Part shown: positions 48,301-60,306 of the stretch, piece by piece
Numbering within the stretch: position 1 is the stretch's first letter
Layout of the letters: each line of letters starts with the position of its first letter
Assembly: GCA_028455995.1 (NCBI GenBank)
Contig: JABELC010000001.1
Coordinates: forward strand, 980,501 to 1,044,500
Source of the DNA: Scleromitrula shiraiana
Taxonomy: Eukaryota > Ascomycota > Leotiomycetes > Helotiales > Sclerotiniaceae
Direction of reading: 5' to 3'
DNA: 64,000 nucleotides
Notes under the pieces: model-generated
Told to the model about the DNA's origin: nothing
Databases searched by the model: none
Seen by the model: only the letters and a program-made list of their open reading frames with translations
Position numbers and translations under genes: made by a program

Positions 48301-49089
48301 TTATTTGATTTGATATAAATTATATAAAATATTGAATTAAATAATAACGATATAAAAATATTGAATAAATATATACAATAACAAAAAAAAAACTTTATAA
48401 AAAAACTTTGATTTATACCATTTAATTCCAATACTTTTTACATATATATATTTATCAATACTTTATATACTAATAATTTTGATTTATTATTCTAAATCAA
48501 ATATATTATCATATTAATAAATAAAAATAAAAATAAAAATATTCTATATTAATTTTGAATTAAATATAAATATATTATTTGAACTATATTAATATTAAAA
48601 CTTTATATAATAATATTTAATTTTAATTGAATGATTATTATTAAAAATATAATTAATACAATTTCTAAAAATTATATTTTATTATTGAAAATATAATTAA
48701 TACAATTTCTAAAAATTATATTTTATTATTGATTATTTATATTGATTAATATTTTTTATTTTAATTATTAATTAAATTTAAAATAATAATTAAAAAACAA
48801 TTTATAGTTAATATTATAATACTATATTAATTATATAAAGATAAATTCTTTTTAAAAATATAATAAATTAATAATCATAATAATTTATTGAATATAATAA
48901 TAAAAATAAGACTTTATTTAAATATTAAAAAAATTTATTAATATAACTAAAATATTAATAAAAATTAATAAATAAATTAAATATAAAAGAAATCATTTTT
49001 TTAGTTTATCTTTTAAAAACTAATCAAATAATAATTAATATCATTTATTATAATAATAATTTATATATAATATAGAAAAATACTAATAA

Positions 49090-49295
49090 TATAAAATAAT
49101 AATAATATAAATAATAATAATATAAAATAATAATAATATAAAATAATAATAATATAAAATAATAACAATATAAAATAATAATAATATAAAATAATAATAA
49201 TATAAATAATAATAATATAAAATAATAATAATATAAAATAATAATAATATAAAATAATAATAATATAAAATAATAATAATATAAAATAATAATAA
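49090..49295. repeat. 16-bp tandem repeat (TATAAAATAATAATAA), 13 units
   Basis: Thirteen units, mostly 16 bp with two of 15 bp, just inside the LTR end of element D. The matching place in A (about 15120-15180) holds only a short related stretch. Confidence 0.85.
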
Positions 49296-49483
49296 TATAT
49301 AATTTAAATAATATTCATTTTGATTTGATATTAAAATATTATATTATATTTAAATAAATTTTAAGAATATCAAAAAAACAAAAAATTAAAAGAATATTTA
49401 TTCTATTTTATATAAATAAATCATAATTTTTATAAAAATTGATTTTTTATATATCTAATATTAAATTTTTAAAAAATTATTAA

Positions 49484-49644
49484 TATTTATATAATCAATA
49501 CATAATTTTACATTATATATTTATTCAAAAAATATATACTTTTAATAGTATATAATATCTTTTTTAATCTCTTTAAATACATATATATAATACAAAAAAT
49601 GACTCTATATTGTACTATTCCACCCCCCCGGAATCATACAAATA
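49484..49644 (+). repeat. LTR of element D
   Basis: 161 bp, the reverse complement of the left LTRs of A-C. The outer end keeps CACCCCCCCGGAATCATACA, the inner end is altered. The five bases that follow (ACCTC) have no partner because the other end of the element is missing. Confidence 0.85.
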
Positions 49645-49801
49645 ACCTCCTTAAATAGATTTTAATTACTTATTTTTAATTTTTATAAAAAGTTTTTATT
49701 TATTTTGAATGATATTTTTTTTACAAATAAATAATTTATTAATAATAATAAATACATTATTTATTTATAATATTATAATTCAGAGTTTATGTTTTTCAAT
49801 A
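49645..49801 (-). mobile_element. Fragment G of the 160-bp-LTR family, left piece
   Basis: Aligns on the + strand with the interior of element B at about 37420-37560. It is separated from its continuation at 57042 by the copia element. The sense strand is minus by comparison with B. Confidence 0.65.
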
Positions 49802-49966
49802 TGTAAGAAATATAAATCAAAAATTAATATTATTGTTAAACAAGGTCATTGCGCTAGACCTAATATAAAAACGCAATTTATATATATATATATATCCATA
49901 TTTTTAATTTAATAGATTTTTAATCAAATCAATAATAATAAATTATATCTTCAAATAGATTTTGTA
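49802..49966 (+). repeat. 5' LTR of copia element F
   Basis: Starts TGTAAGAAATATAAATC and aligns with the copy at 56878. A GC-retaining patch GGTCATTGCGCTAGACC is kept inside. The 3' boundary is uncertain by several bases. Confidence 0.78.
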
Positions 49967-49971
49967 TAATA

Positions 49972-49985
49972 GATTATGAATTCTG
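49972..49985 (+). other. Copia primer-binding site (initiator tRNA-Met half-molecule type)
   Basis: GATTATGAATTCTG matches GGTTATGAGCCCTG, the complement of the anticodon stem-loop of yeast initiator tRNA-Met, at every base except four. All four are G-to-A or C-to-T, as RIP would produce. Copia-type elements are known to prime on this internal tRNA fragment. Confidence 0.75.
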
Positions 49986-51610
49986 ATTAATATAGAAAAG
50001 ATTAAATATTCAAATGATAATAATAAAAAGATTATTAATATCAAGGTTATTAATAAAAGCGCTAATATTAGGAAAAAGCTAATAAGAAGGTTGTATATCA
50101 ATGATAAGGTCATATAATGATGTAAAAGTTATATTACGACGCGAAGGTTATATTACAACGTAAAGATTATAATAAGAAGATTGCATGTTATACAAAGGGT
50201 TTATTATTATTATTTTTATAAAAGAAAGAATGACCAGATTAATAAAATGATTAATTAGTTTATAAGATATTTATTTAAATTTTTAATTTTAAAAATATTT
50301 ATTAAAAATTTATGTTCTTTAATTTAATTTTAATTTTGTTTATTAAATAAGGAAAATTAAAACATATTAAATTTTATTAATGTTATAAAAAAACATTTTT
50401 TATTTTTATTTTTTTGTTTATTTATATTTTTTTTATATATATATTATATTTATAAATTGATTAAAATAAATAATTATAATCAAAATTTGAATTAATATAT
50501 ATTTGTTTTTATTTATCGAAATCATATAATTTGATTTTAAAAAACAAAAATTAAATTGAAATTTATTAAGATTTAGTAATATATTTTTAAAATAAAGAAA
50601 AAAATATATTAACTTTTATAAATAAATAAAATAAAATAGAGTTTTTTATTTTAATTGAAATAAAAAGTATCAAAAAAAATAATATGATTAAAATAATTAA
50701 ATAAGTAGTAAAAATATAATTTATTGATGTTCAAAAAAATAAAGGAATGTTTTATATTAATAAAATAAAAAATTATAATAAAATTAATAATAAAATTTGT
50801 TTTTGATTATTTTTATATATTAATAAAAATAATTAATTTATTTTTGATGATTATGCAAATTTAAAAGATATATAAAAATATTTAAATCATTTATATTTTA
50901 ATAAATAATTTTGATATTAAGATTTATATAATTAAAATATAAAGATTTACAAAAAGTTTTATTTTTGATTTTATTTATAATATTAATATTATATAAACTA
51001 AATTTAGAAAATATTATAATAAAATCATTCCAATTAATATTAATTATATTAATTTTTATATTAATAAAGCTTTATATTTGAGATTTATAAATAATTTATT
51101 TAATAAATATCAAATTATGATTTAAGCTTTTTATTTTTCAAATATATTTTATATTAAAAAAATTTCATTTTTTCATAAATTTGAAATACAAAATGATAAT
51201 ACATTATTATTAAATATTTTTATATATATTGTTTTTATAAATAAATATTATTGATATAAATAATATTAATTATTATTAAATATTTTTTTATTTAATAAAA
51301 AATTAGAATATTATTTATATAAAGGTAATTATTATATTTAAAATTGCGATTTTTCTAATAAGATTAAGAATTTTAATAAAAAATTATGTATAAATAAACA
51401 AAAAGATAGAAAAAAAAAGGAAAGACAGTAGAGAGAGATAATGAATAAAAAGATTAATAAAATATAAATAAATAAAAATTGATTAAAAAGAATAAGTTAT
51501 ATAATATATAAAAGATTTTTAATAATATTAACCATGATTTTGAATTAAATATTACAAAGAAAAATTGCAATTTTATAGTTAAGGAAATTCATAAAATATT
51601 TTGATTATTA

Positions 51611-53274
51611 TACTCGGTTAAATTAAAATTGAAGCGCACGCAAATTACCGAAAACCCTCAAAATTATACTTCAACCTTATTTTATTATTTTTTTAAAAAT
51701 CAATAACTAAATTAATAATATTTTAAATGTTGAAATTTTGATATCAATAGAATTGTATAATTATATATTATAATATTAATATTTAATAAAGCTTTTTAAT
51801 AATTTTATAAATATTTTTATATTTTTTAAAATAAATAACATTATTAGATTCTAATATTAAACTTTTAATATGATATAATAAATTAAAATTGTAATTGGTT
51901 TAAATAAAAACTTTTTAATTTAAATTGAAAAAAATAATTATATTATAATATTTACTTTATTAGTAAATAATGTTAATATTAAAAATATAATCATATTGAA
52001 AATATATAAAAAATAATTAATAAAGAAAAAAATTGATTATATTGATAAAATTGAAGTTTAAGATTATATATCTTATTACTTTTTTAAACTAATTGTCTAT
52101 ATTTTCTATTTATTTATTAATTTAGTAAATTAACATTTTAATCTATTTTTTAAAAGAATTAAAATTACCTTTTTATTTATAATTAAAAAAACTTTTTTTT
52201 TTAAATTTAAACATTAATATAATTTTATATGTACTTTATTATATTTAAATCAAAAAATTAAGGTAATTAAATTATTCAAATAATATCAAATAAATCTATA
52301 TATCTTATAATAAACTTATTTATATATATAAACATATTATTTATTATAATTTTAATTTTATTATCATAATACTATATTTAAATTTGATAATCTTTTTTGT
52401 ATTATAGTTTTTGAATTTAAAAAATAAAAAAGAATATAATAAAAAGTTTTAATATATAAAACTAATCAATATTTTTTTTAAATCGATTATCTTTATATAC
52501 TATATAATTATATTTAAATATTTCAAATAATACGTTTCTATCCCCTTTTTTTATTATTTTTATAAATTATTTAATCAAAAATCAGATTTAACTAATAAAT
52601 CAAGATTTTAAAAAATTTTAAAAATTAAATCTCATTTTCTTTCTATTTTTTTAATTTTAAATTTCTTTTTTAAATCTAATTCAAATAAATCATTATATTT
52701 TTATATTATATCTTTTATCTTCTATTTTTTTTATTCTTTTTATTTTTATTCAAATATGTTTATAAACTTTTTTTTTTGATATATCTATTTCAAAATAAAT
52801 TCAATAATATCAAAATAAAAATATTTAATTAAATTATATTAATAATACTTTTTATTTTTAACCTTTATTAAAAATAGTTTTTTAATCTTTTTTTTTAAAG
52901 ATTCTTTAAATATTTTTGATAATAAATGAAAATTTATAATGTTTTTTTTATTTAATCATTTATTTTTTATAAATATTCAATAATTATATTTATTTTTGAA
53001 TCTAATATATAAATAATCTTTCTATAAATTACTCTAAAATATCGAATAATTAAAAATCTATAAATCTTTTTTAATAAAGTTTTTATTTGTATAAACTTGA
53101 ATTTTTGTAATTTAGTAATTTTATTTTTACAATTCTTATAAACCATTCTTTATTAAGTAGAATTTAAAATTATTAAAATTATTAAAATAGATGTAAAGGT
53201 AAGAATATGATTTTAAAGAATTTTGAGGCGATTCGCTTATTTTGCGCGTACTTCAATTTTAATTTAACCGAGTA
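51611..53274. mobile_element. TIR DNA transposon, 1660 bp, TA target duplication
   Basis: The element (51613-53272) has inverted repeats starting CTCGGTTAAATTAAAATTGA. They are perfect for 22 bp (51613-51634, 53251-53272) and recognisably related for about 54 bp, up to CCTCAAAATT. TA lies on both sides. Length, TIRs and TA duplication fit the Tc1/mariner/pogo superfamily. No transposase motif could be read, so the coding strand is undetermined. It sits inside copia element F. Confidence 0.85.
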
Positions 53275-55460
53275 GATATCAAATATAATTATATTTTTAA
53301 ATATATTTAATAACTTTAATTTTTTTAAATATTTATTGAATTAAATTAAACATATATTTATAAAAATTGGAGAAAAAAGATTGTATTTTAAATATATAGA
53401 TATTATTATAATAAAATATAAAGATAAATTATATATATTATTAATAACTATTTTTTATATATATTTTTTATATATATTTTCTTAGGGCTAATTTATTATT
53501 TAAATACATCATCTATATTAATAATATTAAAAAAAGTTTTAATATTTATTAAATATTTTTTAAACAAATAATAAAATCAAAGTTTATATAAAATAGAAAA
53601 ATAATTTCTATATTATAAAATAAATTTTGAATAAATTTATTAAAAAGTTTTTTAAAATTATAATTATATTAAAATACATATTAAAACAAAGGTATATAGT
53701 TTTATTAATTAAAAAAAGAAACTTTTCATAATTTTAAAGATTTAAATATAATAAAATTAGATAATAACAAAATAAAAATAATAAAGTGATCATATAAATT
53801 AATATATTAATGATTTAGTTGTTTTAAATTAAAATTAATCAATAAATTATATAAAATAATAATTTTCATAAAAAAAATAAAAATTCCAAAGTAAAGAAAA
53901 TTATATATTATATATTAATTTAAAAAAATAAAAAATCAATTTAATAAAAAATTTGTTATTTATAAAAAGAAAATTTGAATTCATTTGATTGAATATTATT
54001 AGATTATTATTGATTATTGTAAAAAGAACTTAATAGTTTTTGGAAATAATTAAAAATCGAATTTAAAAAGTATGATTAATATTAATAAAAAAAAGTTTAA
54101 TTTGATTATAGTATTCAAAGTATGAAGAGTTTAAAAAGACTATAAATAAAAAACAAGTTAAAAATACATAAGTTAAATAATATATTAAAATTAATAAATA
54201 TAGTAAATAAATAAGAATAAATTATTAAGATTGAAATTGAATATATTGTTATTATGAATCTATATTAAAATAGATTAATAAAATAAAGTATTTAAAGATT
54301 TTAAAAAACAATAAAAATTATATTAAAAGATGTAATATTATTTATAAAATTTTAGAATAAAATAATTAAAGCAAATATTTAGATTTAAAATAAAATATTA
54401 ATTAAATTGAAAATTAAAAAAAAGATTTTTTTTTAAAAAAAGTTTATATAAAGAAAGTTTTTAATATAGATTATATATATATTGAAAAAAATAAATATTA
54501 TCTTTGTATTGATTATAAAATATTATTAAAAAATAAAAAATACAATAAGTTTATAAATAAAGATAAAATAACAGTCTTTATAAGACATTTATAAATTAAT
54601 AAATAATTAAAAATAAATATTTTAGATTTAAATTATATATAAAAAATAAATATTTTCAAAATAGATAAAAGAACAAATAAAAAAAGGAATTATTGATTTA
54701 TAAATTAAAAATATATTGAAATTAAAAAATATAAATAAATTATAAAGAATAATAATTAAAATAATAAATAGAAAATTTAAAAAATAATTAAAAAAAAGGG
54801 ATTATTAATTTTGTTTTAATTTTAATGATGATCGATATTTTAATATTAAAATTGATATTAATAACAATAAATAAGATAAATATTAATATCAAAAGGTTAT
54901 TGATAAAAAAGGAGTCTATTAAAGAATTTATTAAAAAAGAATTATTAAATAAAGATTTAGATATAAAAGAATTGATATGAATTAATTTAATGTTTTTTAT
55001 ATTGATTATTTTAATATTAGTTCAAATTTTAATAATAAGTTTATAAGATTTATTATTAAGGAAAAAGTAAAATATAAATAATAATAAATATCAATTAAAA
55101 TTATATAGAGTATATTAATTATTCATTAATTTTAATAATTAATTAATTTTAATAATTAATTAATTTTAATAATTAAAACGAAAAGAGTTATATAAAGTTT
55201 CAAAAGATATTTTTAATAAAAATTATATTAAAAAAATTATATTATCAAAAATATATAAATAAATAATAAATAATTATAAATATTTCATAAAATAAAATAT
55301 TATTATATAAAAAGAAATCATATTGTCAATAATAAACAAGATATAGAAAAAATATATTTTGTTGAAAAATGTAAATTTGATATTGGTAAAATGGGTATTT
55401 ATAATTAAGATAAAAATGATTAGAATAATTAAATAATTCAAAATTTAATTAATTATAACA

Positions 55461-55841
55461 GGATTTAATTAGATGTTTGAAAAAGATTATATTAAAATTT
55501 TTATATTTCTCATATAAATAAATATATTATAAATATTTTTAATAATCATTATTAAATTAAATTTTGAATATCAATATTATAATATTAAAAATATATTTCT
55601 AAAATTGTATTTAAAAAAAGATATTTTTTTTGTTTTTTTTAAAAAAGTAACAATAAAAAAATAATATATTTTAAAAAGTTGAAGAAGCTTTTATGATTTA
55701 AAGTAATTAAGTTGTAATTAAAATTTATTGTTTAAAGATATAATATTGAATTAAAGATTTTAATGAAATTATATAAATTTTTATTTGTTTATATATAATA
55801 AATAGTTTTTATATATATTAATCTATGTTAATAATATTTTA
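55461..55841 (+). pseudogene. Copia reverse transcriptase core, RIP-degraded
   Basis: One + strand frame reads, in order, G-F-N-x-M-F-E-K-D-Y-I (55461-55493), F-E-Y-Q-Y-Y-N-I-K-N-I-F-L-K (55563-55604), R-S-F-Y-D-L-K (about 55683-55703) and L-I-Y-V-N-N-I (55818-55838). These match the copia RT series: x-G-F-x-Q, the Q-x-D-V/I-K-x-A-F-L block, A-L-Y-G-L-K-Q and Y-V-D-D-I. Both catalytic Asp of Y-V-D-D are now Asn through G-to-A. Stops are TAA, TAG and TGA. Confidence 0.87.
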
Positions 55842-56877
55842 ACAATATTAAAAGAAATTATATATTTATACTTTTTTTTTTAGAAATTCAATTTTACATT
55901 TATTATAAAAAATCTTATAAAGATTAAGTAGATTTTGGATATATAAATTTTATAAAATAAAAAAAACATAATTATTATATTGAATTAACAAACATATTTT
56001 AATCTAATATTAAATCAATTTAAAATTGTATATAATATATATATATAAAAGAAAATTTTTATTATTGATTATAATATATTTAGATTAATTATTGATTAAA
56101 ATATATAAATCAATAGTTGATAATTTTACATATTTTATAATGATTAATAAATCAAATTTATATTTTATTATAAAGAGATTTATATAATATATAAATAATT
56201 TAATTATGTATTATAAATGAATATTTAAAAATAGAATAAAATATATATAATTAATAATATCTTAAAGATTCATATATAGTTTTAATAAAAATGTTATGAG
56301 ATAATGATTATTTATATAAATTTAGATTGAATTAATAATAAATTTAATCAAAAAAATATTTCTGGAAATATTATAATGTTTTATAATAAGTTGAGTTTAT
56401 ACTTTTTATAAAAATAAAAAATTGTTTTTATATTTTTCATAAAAATAAAATATCTTATAATTATAATATATATTAAATAAAATTTATAAATTATATATTT
56501 ATTATATAATATTAATATATTATATTAAGAAGAACAAAATAATATAAATAAAATATTTAAATAAAAAGAGGAATTCGATAATAACACAAATAAAAAAAGG
56601 AATTCGATAATAATACAAATAAAAAACAATAATTAAAAAATTATAGTATGAATAAAGAATTTATATTAAAATAAAAGACTAAAATTTATTAATATTTATA
56701 ATCATTTGATTAACGATTTTATTAAAAAAATAAAAATAAATATTATATATATTTTAATCAATAAAATAATAATAAATAATATAATAAAATTATTAGTTAA
56801 AATTGTATTTAAAAGATATAAAAAACAAATAGAAATTATATTTTAGAAATAAAACATAAGGAGTATAAAGTATAAAA

Positions 56878-57041
56878 TGTTAAAAAACATGACCTTAAAA
56901 AGAATATTAAATAAAATCATTATACTAGACTTGATATAGAAATACAATTTATATATATATATATATATATTTATATTTTTAGCTTAGTAGATTCTTAGTT
57001 AAGTCAATAATAATAAATTATATCCGCAAATAGATCCTGTG
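56878..57041 (+). repeat. 3' LTR of copia element F
   Basis: Aligns with the 5' LTR: TGTTAAAAAACATGACC against TGTAAGAAATATAAATC at the start, then a shared CTAGAC and a TATATA stretch. The outer end keeps CCGCAAATAGATCCTGTG, where the 5' LTR has only T in place of C. Confidence 0.78.
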
Positions 57042-58203
57042 CAATAATTATTATCTTTAATTCAAATAATATAATAATTAAAATGTATATTAAACTAATA
57101 AGTATTGATTGTATATAAAATTATATATAATAATAAATTTATTTTCAACATTATATATAAAAATATAAATTATTTTAATTTCGAAAGATTTTAAATATAT
57201 ATTTACGTAATATTTTACACAAGAATTCTGATTCTAGTTATTATTAAATGTTTGATAAATCATCAATTAATCAAAGATTAAACAAAAAACTTATATCTTT
57301 TTATATTATGAAATTTCTATATAATGAACTTTCATTTTTATATATATATTTCTTAGATTTAATTATTTAAATTGATGAATTTATTTATAATAAAACATTT
57401 TTATCTTTTTAAAAGATTTCAATAGATTTATTATCTTAAATATATTATTTTTCATTAATTTATTAAGTTTCTTTTTAATATGTTATATTAATTTTTATCT
57501 TTAATTGAATATATTTTTATTTACCGATTAAATGAGAAAGTTTTAATTACATAGACATTATATTTTTTATCTAATAATATTATTATATTAATGACATTCG
57601 TTTTAAATTTTTTAATTTTGATTTAAAATTTCAAATATATTTGATTATATATATTTTTCTAAATATATTAATATAATCTTATTCCTATAAATAGTAATAC
57701 CTATATATTTATATTATTTTTATTTATTATATTTATGTTTGAATAATCATAGATTTAATTTAGATTTAAATTTAGATTTGAGTTTAATTTATAATACTAG
57801 TAATTGGAATCTAATTATTATTAATATTAATAATTCGAATAAAGTCAATATTATGGTATGATTAATGATTATTTTTATTAATAATTTTGATTTTTTCTTT
57901 GAAATCAGAATATTATAAATTAAAAATATTAATATAAAGTTATTGGATTTTATCATGTTATTAAAAATTTTTATTATTCTTCATAATAATTGTTTTTTAA
58001 TAAAATTTGAATTATAAATTCTTTTATAGAAAATATAATATACTTGATATAATGTCATATAGTATTGTTTGAATTTATCAATTAATTAATATGATTTAAT
58101 TAATATGATTTAATTAGTATTATTTTTGTATTAATTATTGATATATTTTTATATTAATTATTGATATATTTTTATATTTTTGAATTTCTTCATAATAGAT
58201 TAT
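57042..58203 (-). mobile_element. Fragment G of the 160-bp-LTR family, right piece
   Basis: Continues the alignment with element B from about 37575 to 39110. The left piece is at 49645-49801. Sense strand minus. The right end is approximate. Confidence 0.6.
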
Positions 58204-60300
58204 AAGCAATATCTAAATAGATAAGATAATCGTGATTCTAATGATAATAAATAATTTAAATATTTCATATAAAATAAAAATAAAAATTATATATAAAAAA
58301 GATATTACATATATAAAGAAAAGATAATTTTTTTATAAAGTATTTATAAATAAATTAAAGTAAAATGTGATATAAATATAAAAAAAAAATCAAGAATGAA
58401 AAAAAATTAGATTTATATGAATAATTTTTTATTTATTATAAAAATGAAAAACATGAAGAAAATAATGTTAATATCAATAATGATGATATATTTGAATTAT
58501 TTTATATAAAAAGAAATTATTTAAATAATAAAACTAAAAAATAAATTATCAAAAATATTATAAAAAACTTTAAAAAACTTTTTATAAATAATAAATATCA
58601 CATAAACAAATTCCAAAATATTTTAATTAATATAAAAATAATAATAATATTTATTATTAAAATACAGCAATTCAAAATATTATAAATATTAATTAATTTA
58701 TTTATTGAATATTTACAAACTAAATTAATATAAATAATTTTTAATAAAAAAATATAAAAAAGATAATTGAATTGATTTAAATATAATTATTTATAAACTC
58801 AATTAAATTTTATATTATTAAAATAAATATATTCTTTTTATCTTAATTAAAAAAGAAAAATAAATTTAATATTTTTTTATAATATTTATCATTAAATAAT
58901 ATAAAATAATATAAAAAAATATTTTTTATTATATAAAAATATAAATATGAGTTTTTAATATAAAGAATCAGTTATAATATATATATATATAGTTGATTAT
59001 ATTAATAAAAATAAAAATAAATATATATTATTTTATAAGTAATTTAATTATATAATTATTATTGATATTATATATATTAATCAACGATTTATTTTATATA
59101 TATTTAATAAAATTATATAACATTAAATAATAATATAGTTTAATAATATATTTATAAAAAATATTTAAAACAAAATTGAATTTAAATAAATTAATATTTA
59201 TATAAAGTTGTTGAATTATATAATTATTAATATAAACATATAATTTATGATAAAGAAATTGAAAGAATAAATAAATATAATATTAATTAATATGGAAATT
59301 ATATTAATCAATTAACAAAATAAATTAATATTATAAAATTATATAATAAATATATAAAATATTTCATATTGAATTTTATAACATAGATTTTATGAAAGAA
59401 GAATTTTTAGGAATAATAATAAAAATAATTAATGATTTTATAACATTAAATAAGGTATTATTAATATTAAATATATAAATTTAAATAAAAAATTAGATTT
59501 ATTCATAAAAAACATAATTTATTTAAGTTATATAAAGTTGATATGAATATTAAAAAATATTGTATAATAAAAAAAGTTAAACATATTTTTTAATAATATA
59601 ATAAATTTTTTATATTTATTATATATAATTTATTATTAAATTTCAAAATATAAACAAATATAAAAAAAGAATATAGAAATTAAAAAAATAATGAAATTAA
59701 ATTTTATAAATCAAATTCAATAAAAAAAAGATTCTAAAATCAATATTAATAAAAATAATACTAATATTAAATTAATTTTAATATAATTTTAATATAATTT
59801 TAATATAAAAATTAAAAGATTTATTATTATTGATATAAATATTTGATATAAATAAATTTTAATAAATTCAGATTATATAAATCAAATTTGAATTTCTAAA
59901 TATTATTGTATTAATAATTAAAATATATTAAATAAAAAAAAGTTATAAAAAAAGATAAAAGATAAATAAAAATTATTTTTATATATTATAATTTAATGTT
60001 GTTAATATATTCGTAAAATTCAAAATAATATGTATAATTAAAATTATATATAAAAAATAAAAATTTTAAAAAACATTTATAAATACAATTATATTTATAT
60101 AAAATATATTTAATATATTTATATAAATAAATATTAAGAATTTTATAAAAATATTAAATATGAATATTAAATATAAATATCAGATATAAATATTATTCTA
60201 AATTATGATTTATTTAAGATATTATAAAAAAAGTATTTTATAGATTAATAAAAATTAATATATTTGAATTAATTAAAATAATAATAATATTAAAAAGAAT
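58204..60300 (+). mobile_element. Fragment H of the 160-bp-LTR family, sense strand +
   Basis: From about 58440 a + frame reads through N-N-D-D-I-F-E-L-F-Y-I-K-R and then F-I-N-N-K-Y, shared with the relic at 8.1-8.4 kb. The remainder is collinear with element D from about 45500 to 47450. The stretch 58204-58440 is not assigned. The right end meets a Gag-like region at about 60300, a non-collinear junction. Confidence 0.6.
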
Positions 60301-60306
60301 ATAGTA

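Larger units (their letters stand above)
44567..49644 (+). mobile_element. LTR retrotransposon D, 5'-truncated, sense strand +
   Basis: Reverse complement of the B-type interior from about B 40690 to 36206, followed by one LTR at 49484-49644. The equivalent of the first ~2.9 kb (5' LTR, Gag-like part and 15-bp array) is absent. The + strand carries hydrophilic Lys/Gln/Asn-rich frames with many TAA stops, in keeping with sense orientation. Two expanded tandem arrays lie inside it. Confidence 0.8.
49802..57041 (+). mobile_element. Ty1/copia retrotransposon F, containing a TIR transposon
   Basis: LTRs of about 165 bp (49802-49966 and 56878-57041) differ from the other family. The pentamer CAATA occurs directly before the left LTR (49797-49801) and at 57042-57046. 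The flanking sequences rejoin as one B-type fragment, supporting insertion, but LTR ends may shift by a few bases. A primer-binding site follows the left LTR. A copia-type reverse transcriptase lies near the 3' end, the usual order of copia (integrase before RT). Without the nested TIR element it is about 5.6 kb, a normal copia size. All frames are broken by RIP. Confidence 0.87.
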
